The translations under genes were made by a program, and so were the position numbers. The notes beneath the pieces are model-generated. The model had not been told where the DNA came from. It was given only the letters and a program-made list of their open reading frames with translations, and searched no databases. Shown here piece by piece: positions 51,410-61,341 of a DNA stretch of 64,000 nt. Each line of letters begins with the position of its first letter. Position 1 is the stretch's first letter. The stretch covers positions 1-64,000 of the forward strand of contig CAAGEK010000011.1 of the NCBI GenBank assembly GCA_900768845.1. The letters are read 5' to 3'. The DNA is from Alphaproteobacteria bacterium. GTDB lineage: Bacteria; Pseudomonadota; Alphaproteobacteria; CAAGCB01; CAG-977.

Positions 51410-52996
51410 ATGACGGAATTGAAAGACATTGCTTTGACGGCGGAGGCTTGGCCGTTTCAAGAGGCGCGAGCCTTGTTCAACGAAAAGCTGGGCGGGAAAC
51501 TTCCCGAAAAAGGATACGTTTTGTTTGAAACCGGATACGGCCCGTCGGGGTTGCCGCATATCGGCACATTCGGCGAAGTCGTGCGGACGACGATGGTGAT
51601 GAACGCCTTTAAAACGCTGTATCCCGATATGCCGGTCAAACTGTTCTGCGTTTCCGACGATATGGACGGGTTGCGCAAAGTCCCCGACAACATCCCGAAC
51701 AAGGACATGGTCGCGCAATATTTGGGAAAGCCTTTGACGCGCATTCCCGACCCGTTCGGCTGTCATGACAGTTTCGGCGCGCATAACAACAATCAATTAA
51801 AACTGTTTTTGGATTCATTCGGTTTTGAATACGAATTCAAAAGCGCGACCGAATGTTATACGTCGGGTTTGTACGACAAAGCGTTGCTGGCCGTTTTGCA
51901 AAATTACGAAAAGGTTATCAACGTCATTTTGCCGACGTTGGGCGAAGAACGCCGCGCAACGTACAGCCCCTTCCTGCCGGTCAGTCCGAAAACGGGCAAC
52001 GTGTTGCAGGTTCCCGTTTTGGAAATCGACAAGGAAAAGGGGACGATCGTTTTCGACGACGAGGACGGTACGCGCACCGAGCTTTCCGTAACGGGCGGGC
52101 ATTGCAAATTGCAATGGAAGGCGGATTGGGCGATGCGCTGGTATGCTTTGGGCGTCGATTATGAAATGTCGGGAAAGGATTTGACCGATTCCGTCAGGCT
52201 GTCCGGAAAAATTTGTCGTATTTTGGGCGGAACGCCGCCGATGAACCTGACTTACGAGCTGTTTTTGGACGAGAAGGGCGAAAAGATTTCAAAATCCAAA
52301 GGAAACGGCTTGGCGGTTGAGGACTGGTTGAAGTACGCGCCGCGGGAATCGCTGTCGTTGTTCATGTTCCAAAAACCGAAAACGGCGAAACGTCTGCATT
52401 TCGACGTGATCCCCCGCGCCGTTGACGAATACCTGAACTTTGTCGCCGCTTTCAATCGTCAGGAAGGCAAGGACAAACTCAACAACCCCGCATGGCATAT
52501 TCATTCGGGCGATGTTCCTCAACCCGAAACGGGGCTGTCCTACGGTATTTTATTGAATCTGGTCAGCGTTTGCCATTCGGACGATCCGGCGGTTTTATGG
52601 CACTACATTTCCGCCTATGCGCCCGAAGCGACGCCCGAAACGTGTCCGTATCTGGCAAAGCTGGTGCCGTATGCGGCGGCTTATTACAACGATTTCGTCC
52701 TGCCTTTGCAAAAATATCGTGCGCCCGACGAAAACGAAGCGTCCGCCTTGGCGGATTTGAAGGAAACCCTTCAGGCGTTGCCCGCCGCGTCAACGGCCGA
52801 AGAAATTCAGACGGCCGTTTACGAAATCGGAAAGCGTCATGATTTTTCCGATTTGAAGCAGTGGTTCAAAACGATGTACGAAACGTTGCTGGGGCAAAGC
52901 ACGGGGCCGCGCATGGGGTCTTTTATCGCTTTGTACGGCAAGGATGAAACGGTCGCTTTGATTGACAAGGCTTTGAACGGCGAATTGTCCGCATAA
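51410..52996 (+). CDS. lysS: Class I lysyl-tRNA synthetase
   Basis: The protein has 528 residues. The class I HIGH-type motif is SGLPHIGTFGE (about 45-55) and the KMSKS-type motif KISKSKGNG (about 290-298). This is the archaeal-type LysRS found in most alphaproteobacteria in place of the class II enzyme. It charges tRNA-Lys. The C-terminal helical domain binds the anticodon. It is monocistronic, with a strong terminator. No T-box leader is seen. Confidence 0.96.
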   Translation: MTELKDIALTAEAWPFQEARALFNEKLGGKLPEKGYVLFETGYGPSGLPHIGTFGEVVRTTMVMNAFKTLYPDMPVKLFCVSDDMDGLRKVPDNIPNKDMVAQYLGKPLTRIPDPFGCHDSFGAHNNNQLKLFLDSFGFEYEFKSATECYTSGLYDKALLAVLQNYEKVINVILPTLGEERRATYSPFLPVSPKTGNVLQVPVLEIDKEKGTIVFDDEDGTRTELSVTGGHCKLQWKADWAMRWYALGVDYEMSGKDLTDSVRLSGKICRILGGTPPMNLTYELFLDEKGEKISKSKGNGLAVEDWLKYAPRESLSLFMFQKPKTAKRLHFDVIPRAVDEYLNFVAAFNRQEGKDKLNNPAWHIHSGDVPQPETGLSYGILLNLVSVCHSDDPAVLWHYISAYAPEATPETCPYLAKLVPYAAAYYNDFVLPLQKYRAPDENEASALADLKETLQALPAASTAEEIQTAVYEIGKRHDFSDLKQWFKTMYETLLGQSTGPRMGSFIALYGKDETVALIDKALNGELSA

Positions 52997-53005
52997 GTTT
53001 TTCCT

Positions 53006-53038
53006 GAAAAAAAAGCCCCGCAAGAGCGGGGCTTTTTT
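53006..53038 (+). terminator. Terminator after lysS
   Basis: AAAAAAGCCCCG and CGGGGCTTTTTT form a 12-bp stem with a small loop and a T-run. Confidence 0.93.
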
Positions 53039-53064
53039 TATGTCCGCAAGATTCGGATTTAAAG

Positions 53065-53109
53065 ATACAAAAATGTATGATTTTTTAAAAATGCCTTCAA
53101 AAATGTATG
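53065..53109. promoter_or_regulatory. Candidate activator binding sites upstream of glnN
   Basis: ATACA-AAAA-TGTAT (53065-53078) is a perfect dyad. A second partial site, CAAAAATGTATG (53098-53109), lies 30 bp downstream, about three helical turns. The core is that of the dyad at 46361 before the NifA-like gene. The sites lie about 65-110 bp upstream of the -24/-12-like element, a normal range for sigma-54 activators. Confidence 0.55.
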
Positions 53110-53172
53110 TTTTTCGGGCGGTTTAAAGAAATAGTATTCAGATAACACTTTGATTTTAAATGAAAAAATATT

Positions 53173-53189
53173 TTGGCATGCTTGTTGAT
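53173..53189 (+). promoter_or_regulatory. Candidate sigma-54 (-24/-12) promoter of glnN-gltB
   Basis: TTGGCATG-CTTG-TTGAT matches the consensus TTGGCACG-N4-TTGCW at all but two or three positions and keeps GG at -24 with correct spacing. The -12 GC is GA, a weakness. It lies 49 bp before the glnN start. Confidence 0.5.
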
Positions 53190-53237
53190 TATAAGGATGG
53201 CGTGGTTGTTTTTTTATTTAACGAGGATTAAAAACCG

Positions 53238-55427
53238 ATGACTCCCAGAAAATCTGCAATAGAGGGAATTGCCCGCCGTCACTATGTTTTGCCGACGCAG
53301 GAAAATATCAAAGAAGACATCACGGGGATTTTTGCGCAAAACGTCTTTAACGAAAAAGTGATGCGCGAACGCTTGCCCGCCGACATTTTTAAAAAACTGC
53401 AAAAAACGATGAAGCTGGGAGTTCCTTTGGATCCGATGGTGGCCGACGTCGTGGCGAACGCGATGAAAGACTGGGCGATGGGCAAAGGGGCGACGCATTA
53501 CACGCACTGGTTCCAGCCGATGACGGGACAAATGGCCGAAAAGCACGATTCTTTTATTGCTCGTTCCAAATCCGGAAGCATTTTTACGGAATTTTCGGGG
53601 GAAACCCTGATTAAGGGCGAGCCCGACGCGTCATCGTTTCCTTCGGGGGGGATGCGTTCAACGTTCGAAGCACGCGGCTATACGGCATGGGATCCGACGT
53701 CGCCGGCGTTCATCATGGAAAGCGGCGGATCCAAAACGTTGTGCATCCCTTCGTTTTTCATTTCATACACCGGAGACATTCTCGACCGGAAAATCCCGCT
53801 GATCCGCTCAACGGAAGCTTTGTCCGCTCAGGCACTCAGGATATTGCGGTTGTTCGGCAACGAAACGGCGACCAAAGTCGATACAAATCTGGGGGTCGAG
53901 CAGGAATATTTCCTGATTGACAGGGAACTGTACCTGCAACGTCCCGATCTGGTCAATTGCGGACGCACGCTGTACGGCCGCCGTCCGCCGAAAGGTCAGG
54001 ATCTGGAAGACCATTACTTCGGGGCGATCCCGCAACGTGTTCTGGCTTTTATGTCCGATTTGGAACAACGGTTGTTGAAGCTGGGGATTCCGGCCAAAAC
54101 GCGCCATAACGAAGTCGCGCCGGCTCAGTTTGAAATGGCTCAGCTGTTTGAAACGTCGAATATCGCCGCCGACCATAATATGCTGGCGATGGAAGTGTTG
54201 CGCCAAACGGCGGAAGACCACAATTTTGTATGTCTGTTGCACGAAAAGCCTTTTGCCGGTATCAACGGCAGCGGAAAGCACAATAACTGGTCGATGTGCG
54301 ATTCCGACGGGCACAACCTGCTCGATCCGGGGAAAACGCCTTTGGACAACGCGCAGTTTCTGGTTTTTCTGGCCGCAGTGATGAGAGCCGTTCACAAATA
54401 CGGCGTTGCCATCCGTTTGGGCGTCGTTTGCCCCGGAAACGACCATCGCTTGGGCGCGAACGAAGCCCCTCCGGCGATTTTATCGGTATTTTTGGGTGAA
54501 CAGCTGGAAGAAATCGTCGAAAGCGTCATTGATCCCGAACGCAAAATCACCCAGCACGGCGGTTCGATCAAGATAGGCGTTTCGACCCTGCCGGCGTTGG
54601 CCAAAGATTCTTCGGACCGCAACAGGACTTCTCCGGTCGCGTTCACGGGAAACAAGTTTGAATTTCGTGCTGTGGGATCTTCTCAGGCGATAGCGCAAAC
54701 GAACATCGCCATCAATCTGGCCGTTGCGCGTGCGCTTGAGGAAATCGCCGATATGCTGGAAGCCGAAGTCGCGAAAGGCAGGGAGTTGGGCGGCGCGGTT
54801 CAGGAAATCCTGCGCAAATTGTACAAGGAACACCTGCCCGTCGTGTTCAACGGAGACAGTTATAACGGCGCATGGGTGGCCGAAGCCGGAAAACGCGGTT
54901 TGCCGAATTTGAAAAATTCGGTGGAAGCCTTGGAGGAAATGGGACGCGGCGTCAACCTTGATTTGATGACGCATTTCGATATGTTTTCCGAAAAGGAATG
55001 CAAGGCCAGACAGGAAATTTTGTTTGAAACGTACTGCAAAACGATCGCCATTGAAGGATTGTCGGCTTTGCGTATTGCGCGGACGATGATTTTGCCGGCC
55101 GCCGTCGCGTATCAGTCCTCTTTGGCGGATGCGGTGCTCAAAGTCAGGGCGGCCGACGAAACGGCGGACGTTTCGGCATTGAAGCAAACGTTGCAAACCG
55201 TTTCTGAAAATGTCAAAGGTTTGGTCGAAGCGACCGGAGTTTTGTCCGCCTGTCTGGAGGAAGCCGGCGAAAAAGGCGGGGAGGCCGCGGCGCACGCACG
55301 CCTTTATTGCGGCAAAGTCATGCCTGCGATGGCGGAATGCCGCAAGTTTGCAGACGCTTTGGAAGCCGTTGTCGACGACGCTTTGTGGCCTTTGCCGAAA
55401 TATGACGAATTGTTGTGGATTTACTGA
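53238..55427 (+). CDS. glnN: Type III glutamine synthetase
   Basis: The protein has 729 residues, the usual GSIII length and far longer than GlnA (about 470). The catalytic GS core with NGSGKHNNWS and PGNDHRLGANEAPPAI is in the middle of the chain, and SFPSGGMRSTFEARGYTAWD is a GSIII-specific block. It makes glutamine from glutamate, ammonia and ATP. The stop overlaps the gltB start as TGATG, so the GS and GOGAT reactions are produced together. GSIII is typical of Bacteroidetes, cyanobacteria and some gut bacteria and is unusual as the GS beside gltB in alphaproteobacteria. Confidence 0.96.
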   Translation: MTPRKSAIEGIARRHYVLPTQENIKEDITGIFAQNVFNEKVMRERLPADIFKKLQKTMKLGVPLDPMVADVVANAMKDWAMGKGATHYTHWFQPMTGQMAEKHDSFIARSKSGSIFTEFSGETLIKGEPDASSFPSGGMRSTFEARGYTAWDPTSPAFIMESGGSKTLCIPSFFISYTGDILDRKIPLIRSTEALSAQALRILRLFGNETATKVDTNLGVEQEYFLIDRELYLQRPDLVNCGRTLYGRRPPKGQDLEDHYFGAIPQRVLAFMSDLEQRLLKLGIPAKTRHNEVAPAQFEMAQLFETSNIAADHNMLAMEVLRQTAEDHNFVCLLHEKPFAGINGSGKHNNWSMCDSDGHNLLDPGKTPLDNAQFLVFLAAVMRAVHKYGVAIRLGVVCPGNDHRLGANEAPPAILSVFLGEQLEEIVESVIDPERKITQHGGSIKIGVSTLPALAKDSSDRNRTSPVAFTGNKFEFRAVGSSQAIAQTNIAINLAVARALEEIADMLEAEVAKGRELGGAVQEILRKLYKEHLPVVFNGDSYNGAWVAEAGKRGLPNLKNSVEALEEMGRGVNLDLMTHFDMFSEKECKARQEILFETYCKTIAIEGLSALRIARTMILPAAVAYQSSLADAVLKVRAADETADVSALKQTLQTVSENVKGLVEATGVLSACLEEAGEKGGEAAAHARLYCGKVMPAMAECRKFADALEAVVDDALWPLPKYDELLWIY

Positions 55428-58400
55428 TGTCTGATAAGAAATCGATTTTGAATATCAACGGGTTTGCCTGCAATCTTGCGGGCGAACCCGAACCGTTCGG
55501 CCTGTACCGTCCCGAAAACGAACGCGATGCGTGCGGGATCGGATTTATTGTGAAACTGGACGGCAAACCTCTTCATTCCTTGGTGGAACAGGGGGTGTCC
55601 ATCCTGAAAAATCTGGAACACCGCTGTGCGATTGGTGCGGATGGCAAGACCAGCGACGGGGCGGGGCTGATGTTTCAGATTCCCGATGCGTTTTTCCGCA
55701 AAGTCCTGCCGCACGGTTTGCCGAAACTCGGAGAATACGCGGCGGGACAGCTGTTTTTGCCTCAAAACCCCGACGATGCGGCGTTTTGTTTGCAAAAGTT
55801 CAGGCAAACGACCGAAGCCGAGGGATGCATTTACATCGGCGAACGCGACGTGCCGGTTCGTCCGGAATGTTTGGGGGAACTGGCGGCGAAAACCGTTCCC
55901 GTTTTCAAACAGGTCTTCATTTCTCACGACGGGTTGTCGGAAAACGAATTCGCCCGCCGGCTGTACCTGATCCGCCGCAGTGTGGAAAAATCCGTCAAAG
56001 CCGTGCGGGACAGGGATATGTCGTCTTTTTACGTTTGCAGCCTGTCATCGCGCACGATTGTTTACAAAGGCTTGGTCGCCGGTTCGCAACTGTCGTCTTT
56101 TTACGCGGATTTAAAAGACGAATCGTTTTCCGTTTCGTTTTGCATCGCCCATTCGCGCTACAGCACGAACACCCTGCCGACATGGCGGATGGCGCAACCG
56201 TTCCGTTACGTCGCCCATAACGGGGAAATCAATACGTTGCGCGGAAACGTCAATCATATCAAAGCGTTGGAATCCGGCCTGGCCAGTTCGGCTTACGGCG
56301 CGGACATCGAAAAAATCAAACCCGTGATCGATGAAACGGGCAGTGATACGATGATTTTCGATAATGTTTTGGAAATGCTGGCTTTGACGGGAAGGTCGTT
56401 GCCTCACGCCATGATGATGATGGTGCCCGAAGCGTTCGGCGACAAATTCGTTATGAGCGAGGACAAGCGCGCTTTTTACGAATACCACGCGGCTTTGATG
56501 GAACCTTGGGACGGTCCCGCGGCGATGCTTTACACCGACGGCAGGAGCTATATCGGCGGTCTGTTGGACAGGAACGGTTTGCGTCCGTGCAGGTACACCG
56601 TGACCAAAGACGGCTATGTGATCATGGCTTCGGAATCCGGCGTGATAGAAGTCGCTCCGCAAAACGTGCGCTGTCAGGGAAAGCTGACCCCCGGAAAGAT
56701 GTTTCTGGTCGATTTGCGCCAGAAACGCATCGTGTCGGACAGCGAAATCAAAGGGAAAATATCGCGCCAAAGCCCGTACAGGCATTGGGTGCGCGACAAC
56801 AGGATCCAGTTGCACAATCTTTATGCGCCGAACCGTTTTGAAACGCTCGATCCCGAAAAGCTGAAAGAACGCCGTGCGGTTTTCGGCTATAACGACGAAG
56901 AACTGAAAATCATATTGAATCCGATGGCCTCGAACGCTCAAGAACCCGTCGGGTCGATGGGGTTTGACGCGCCGCTTGCGGTTTTATCGAAACGCCCTCA
57001 GGTTTTGTTCAACTATTTCAAACAGCAATTCGCCCAGGTCACCAATCCGCCGATCGACCCCTTGCGCGAAGAAATGGTCATGTCTTTGATGAGCTTTATC
57101 GGTCGGGAAAGAAACCTTTTGACGGAAACGGCGGGACATTTCAGACGTTTGAAACTGTCCTGTCCGGTTTTGGAGCGCGAATATCTGGCTCATTTGGAAC
57201 AGATTTCAAATGAAGACGTGCGCTCAAAGCGTCTGAAAGCCCTTTATCCCGTCAAAGAAGGCGGAAAAGGTATGAAAGCCGCGTTGGAACGCCTGACTGA
57301 CGAAGCTTGTGAAGCCATCAAAGGCGGCGCGGACATATTGATTCTGAGCGATTTGGATTATGATGCGGACAACGCCCCGATTCCGTCTTTGCTGGCCGTT
57401 TCGGGACTGCATCACGCTTTGATCCGTAAGGGTGTGCGTTACAAAGCGGGCATCATTTCCGAAACGGGCGAAGCGCGTGAAGTCATTCATATGGCTCAGC
57501 TGATTGCGTTCGGTGCAAATGCGGTCTGTCCCGTTTTGGCTTTGGACGTCGTTAAGGCGATGGCGGAAAACGGCGAACTGGAAAAATCCAAAACCCCCGA
57601 AGAAGCGGCGGCGTCTTATATGACCGCGGTGAAAAAGGGGCTGTTGAAATGTTTCAGTCGCGCCGGAATCTCCACCGTTCGCAGTTTTTGGGGGTCTCAG
57701 GCGTTTGAGGCCGTCGGTCTGGGGGACGAACTGGTTTCCGAATACTTTACGGGAACGCCGTCCGCGATAGGCGGTGCGGGGATTGACGAAATAGCTTCGG
57801 AAACGGCCGCCCGTCACGAACAGGCGTTTAAAAAGCCTGTCGAAACCGACGCCGGCGGTTATTACCGCCTGTTGCACGGCGCAGAGGATCATCAATGGAC
57901 GCCCGCGGCCGCGGCAAAGCTAAAGAAGGCGGTCAGGGAGAATGATTATACGCTTTACAAGGCGTACAGCCGCGAAATCGACGACAGGAAAGACCGTCCT
58001 TTGGCGTTGCGGCATTTATTGCGTTTTAAAGAGGGGCGCGCCATAGACCTGTCCAAAGTCGAACCGGCGGAAAACATCATGAAGCGGTTTGTTTCCGCGG
58101 CAATGTCGATGGGGTCGGTCAACAGGGAAACGCACGAAACGATTGCGGCGGCGATGAACCGCATAGGGGGGCGTAGCAATTCCGGCGAAGGCGGCGAAGC
58201 GTCCTACCGTTATGTGCGTCAGGCGAACGGAGATGACATCTGTTCCAAAATCAAACAAATCGCCTCGGGGCGTTTCGGCGTGACGACCGAATATCTGGTG
58301 AATGCCGAAGAATTGCAAATCAAACTGGCGCAGGGAGCCAAACCCGGCGAAGGCGGCCAGTTGCCCGCGCATAAGGTTACGGAGGAAATCGCCCGAATCC

Positions 58401-59992
58401 GTCATACGGTCAGCGGTGTTTCCCTGATTTCACCGCCGCCCCACCACGATATTTATTCCATTGAAGATCTGGCTCAGCTGATTTTCGATTTGAAAACGGT
58501 CAACGATACGGCGAACGTGTCGGTCAAACTGGTGGCAAAGGCGGGGGTCGGCACGATCGCTTCGGGTGTGGCCAAAGCCAAAGCGGACATTGTCATTATC
58601 GCGGGATATGACGGCGGAACCGGAGCTTCTCCGATGACGGCGATCCGCCATGCCGGTCTGCCGTGGGAGCTGGGGCTTGCGGAAACGCAACAGGCTTTGA
58701 TTGCCAACGGGTTGCGCGACCGTATCACCGTTCAAACGGACGGTCAGCTGAAAACGGGGCGGGATTTGGCTGTCGCGGCGTTGCTGGGGGCGGAGGAGTT
58801 CGGCTTCGGAACGGCGTTGCTGATCGCCTTGGGGTGCTGTATGGACAGGAAATGCCATCTGGACACCTGTCCGATGGGATTGGCGACCCAAAACCCCGAA
58901 TTGCGCCGCAGGTTTGAAGGCAAACCCGAATACATCATCAACTTTTTACGCTTTATCGCCGAAGATTTGCGCGAATATATGGCGCGGATGGGATTCCGGA
59001 CGGTTGACGACATGGTCGGACGGGTGGAAATGCTGGAATTGAATCCCGAAATGCTGACGGCGAAAACGGCGCATATCGATTTTTCAAAACTTCTGGCCGT
59101 TCCGTTGACGGACGTCCGGCGGCGTATGAAAAAACAGGAAAAAGACCGCAGCAGGTTCGACGATGCTTTGCTTCCGTTGATCGGGTCGACGATTAAATCG
59201 GGTTTGAAAGCGAGCTTCGCACTGCCCGTTAAAAATACGGACCGCACGGTCGGCGCACGGTTGAGCGGCGAAGTCGTCAGGCGTTTCGGCGCGGCGGGGT
59301 TGCCCGAGGATTCCGTGACTTTGGATCTGACGGGATCGGCGGGGCAGAGCTTGGGGGCGTTTTTGTCTTCGGGCATAACGTTGCGCGTCGTCGGCGATGC
59401 GAACGATTATGTCGGTAAAGGCTTGTCCGGCGGCCGCATCATTGTCCGCCATCCGCCGTCCGTTGATTTCATGCCGCAGGAAAACGTCGTTGTCGGCAAT
59501 GTCGCTTTGTACGGCGCGACGTCCGGCGAAGCGTATTTTTGCGGGATGGCAGGCGAACGTTTCGCCGTCAGGAACAGCGGAGCGATCGCCGTGGCCGAAG
59601 GGGTGGGCGATCATTGTTGCGAATATATGACGGGCGGTACGGTTGTCATTTTGGGATCGACGGGGTATAATTTCGCGGCAGGCATGAGCGGCGGGATTGC
59701 GTATGTTTACGATGAAACCGAGGTCTTTCAGACCCGTTGCAATCTGGACAGCGTCGATTTGGAAAACGTTTGGTCCTCCGACGACAAAAAGGTTCTTTAT
59801 GAATTGTTGGAAAAGCATTACCGTTATACGGGAAGCATACGAGCGGGCGCGATATTGGACAATTGGGAAAACCGTTTCCCCCTGTTCGTCAAAGTCGTAC
59901 CGGTCGAGTACCGCAAGGTGTTGGACAGGATGAAACATTCCGAAGGCGCAAACGCCGAAGAATTGTCTGCAACCGAGGAGGTTTACATCTGA
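55427..59992 (+). CDS. gltB: Glutamate synthase large subunit
   Basis: The protein has 1521 residues. A leader of about 37 residues precedes the class II glutaminase Cys in DACGIGFI, exposed after processing. The glutaminase domain (about 38-430) is followed by the central domain, the FMN-binding synthase domain (GRSNSGEGGEASYRY, KPGEGGQLPAHKV, GGTGASPMTAIRHAGLP), the 3Fe-4S motif CCMDRKCHLDTCPMG and the C-terminal beta-helix (GLSGGRIIV, YMTGGTVVILG). It makes two glutamates from glutamine and 2-oxoglutarate. The small subunit gene gltD is not next to it in this window. Confidence 0.97.
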   Translation: MSDKKSILNINGFACNLAGEPEPFGLYRPENERDACGIGFIVKLDGKPLHSLVEQGVSILKNLEHRCAIGADGKTSDGAGLMFQIPDAFFRKVLPHGLPKLGEYAAGQLFLPQNPDDAAFCLQKFRQTTEAEGCIYIGERDVPVRPECLGELAAKTVPVFKQVFISHDGLSENEFARRLYLIRRSVEKSVKAVRDRDMSSFYVCSLSSRTIVYKGLVAGSQLSSFYADLKDESFSVSFCIAHSRYSTNTLPTWRMAQPFRYVAHNGEINTLRGNVNHIKALESGLASSAYGADIEKIKPVIDETGSDTMIFDNVLEMLALTGRSLPHAMMMMVPEAFGDKFVMSEDKRAFYEYHAALMEPWDGPAAMLYTDGRSYIGGLLDRNGLRPCRYTVTKDGYVIMASESGVIEVAPQNVRCQGKLTPGKMFLVDLRQKRIVSDSEIKGKISRQSPYRHWVRDNRIQLHNLYAPNRFETLDPEKLKERRAVFGYNDEELKIILNPMASNAQEPVGSMGFDAPLAVLSKRPQVLFNYFKQQFAQVTNPPIDPLREEMVMSLMSFIGRERNLLTETAGHFRRLKLSCPVLEREYLAHLEQISNEDVRSKRLKALYPVKEGGKGMKAALERLTDEACEAIKGGADILILSDLDYDADNAPIPSLLAVSGLHHALIRKGVRYKAGIISETGEAREVIHMAQLIAFGANAVCPVLALDVVKAMAENGELEKSKTPEEAAASYMTAVKKGLLKCFSRAGISTVRSFWGSQAFEAVGLGDELVSEYFTGTPSAIGGAGIDEIASETAARHEQAFKKPVETDAGGYYRLLHGAEDHQWTPAAAAKLKKAVRENDYTLYKAYSREIDDRKDRPLALRHLLRFKEGRAIDLSKVEPAENIMKRFVSAAMSMGSVNRETHETIAAAMNRIGGRSNSGEGGEASYRYVRQANGDDICSKIKQIASGRFGVTTEYLVNAEELQIKLAQGAKPGEGGQLPAHKVTEEIARIRHTVSGVSLISPPPHHDIYSIEDLAQLIFDLKTVNDTANVSVKLVAKAGVGTIASGVAKAKADIVIIAGYDGGTGASPMTAIRHAGLPWELGLAETQQALIANGLRDRITVQTDGQLKTGRDLAVAALLGAEEFGFGTALLIALGCCMDRKCHLDTCPMGLATQNPELRRRFEGKPEYIINFLRFIAEDLREYMARMGFRTVDDMVGRVEMLELNPEMLTAKTAHIDFSKLLAVPLTDVRRRMKKQEKDRSRFDDALLPLIGSTIKSGLKASFALPVKNTDRTVGARLSGEVVRRFGAAGLPEDSVTLDLTGSAGQSLGAFLSSGITLRVVGDANDYVGKGLSGGRIIVRHPPSVDFMPQENVVVGNVALYGATSGEAYFCGMAGERFAVRNSGAIAVAEGVGDHCCEYMTGGTVVILGSTGYNFAAGMSGGIAYVYDETEVFQTRCNLDSVDLENVWSSDDKKVLYELLEKHYRYTGSIRAGAILDNWENRFPLFVKVVPVEYRKVLDRMKHSEGANAEELSATEEVYI

Positions 59993-60016
59993 ATATGTAA
60001 AAAAAGGGGGGAAGCC

Positions 60017-61186
60017 GTGCTGTTTATTTCTTTGTCCGCCGTTCTGCTTGCCGCGTGCAGTGCGATCACCGTTAAAACGCTGGTCGGTTATACGCCGATG
60101 AGGAAAATATACAAGATTGCGGTCTGTCTTGTCGTCACGGCGGGGTGGTTCGCTCCGTTCGTTACGGCGGCGTTTTGGCGGTTGAAACGGTTTTCCTCCG
60201 AAACTTACGCCGCCGTTTGGCAATATTCTTATTTGCTGTTCGGCGTATGTTTTTTGCTCCTTTGCCTGATTCTGGCGCGGGATTTCGTCTGGTTCGCCGT
60301 TTACAAGTTTATGAAATGGCGCGAAATGCCTGTTGCTGGACGGTTCGATCCCATGAATCCCCGATTGATCGTTCGTGCGAATCTGGCCGTTTTGGTTCTG
60401 AGTGCCGCAGGCGTGTTGTACGGTTGGCATGAAGGGACGAAAATGCCCGCGTACAAGCACGTCGTTATCGAAACTCCGAAACTTTCCGAACCTTTCACAA
60501 TCGCCGTTTTAAGCGATTTGCATATCAATCCGGCGACTTCTCCCGAACGGGTCGGGAAAATCGTTGAAAAAACGAACGCCATGAAACCGGACGCCGTCAT
60601 TCTGGCGGGCGATACGGTCGACGCTTTTCCCCGAATGATAAAACCCCAATTGAAAGCGTTGAGAAAGTTCAAAGCCCGATACGGCACTTTCGTCGTGTTG
60701 GGCAATCATGAATTCTATTTCGGCAGTGTCGTTTGGGAACGCCGGTTCAGACGGATGGGCTTTCATTATTTGGGAAATACCGGCGTTAAAATCTGGGGAG
60801 GGGACGTTTTCATAGCGGGCGTCCCCGATCCGCGGATGCTGAGGATGTCGCCGCTGATGAAAGAATCCGTCATCCGGACGTTGAAAGAAAAGCAGGACGG
60901 GGCGTATGGCGTTTTCGTTTCTCATTCCCCCGCTTTCGTCAAAGAGTTGGACAAGGATTTGGTCGATTTGCAAATTTCGGGACATACCCACGGCGGTCAG
61001 ATTTTCCCGTTTCATTTCATTGCAAAACGCATGAACAAGGGCTTTTTGGCGGGGCTTTACGATGTTTCGGGAATAAAGCTGTATGTTTCCCGCGGCGCAG
61101 GGGGATGGGGGCCGCCGATGCGCCTTTTCGCTCCGTCGGAAATCGCGGTCATACACCTGATTCCGGAAAAAAAGGCGGAACCATAA
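60017..61186 (+). CDS. Membrane-anchored metallophosphoesterase, paralogue of the gene at 28029
   Basis: The protein has 389 residues from a GTG with GGGGGGAAG upstream. About four membrane helices occupy residues 1-145, then the calcineurin-like domain has DLHIN, GDTVDA, GNHEFYFG, SHSP and SGHTHGGQIFPFH. The last block and the C-terminal GAGGWGPPMRLFAPSEI are almost shared with the protein at 28029, so they are paralogues. It follows gltB by 24 bp and may be read through from the glnN promoter. Substrate unknown. Confidence 0.85.
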   Translation: MLFISLSAVLLAACSAITVKTLVGYTPMRKIYKIAVCLVVTAGWFAPFVTAAFWRLKRFSSETYAAVWQYSYLLFGVCFLLLCLILARDFVWFAVYKFMKWREMPVAGRFDPMNPRLIVRANLAVLVLSAAGVLYGWHEGTKMPAYKHVVIETPKLSEPFTIAVLSDLHINPATSPERVGKIVEKTNAMKPDAVILAGDTVDAFPRMIKPQLKALRKFKARYGTFVVLGNHEFYFGSVVWERRFRRMGFHYLGNTGVKIWGGDVFIAGVPDPRMLRMSPLMKESVIRTLKEKQDGAYGVFVSHSPAFVKELDKDLVDLQISGHTHGGQIFPFHFIAKRMNKGFLAGLYDVSGIKLYVSRGAGGWGPPMRLFAPSEIAVIHLIPEKKAEP

Positions 61187-61341
61187 AAAATCAACGGGGC
61201 TGGAAACGGCGGATTCGTGCGCTTTTTTGTCGCGTATCTATGACGAAAGTCATAGAAGGTATGCTTATTTGGCGAATTGTCGTAAGGACTTCTGTGGCGT
61301 TATGGTGAATGTATAAATCAACATAAACAGCGAGGTCTGAA

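Noticed and set aside
61240..61341. Sigma-54 promoter before the pilin gene.
   Set aside because: TTGGCG occurs, but the -12 GC at the correct spacing is absent.
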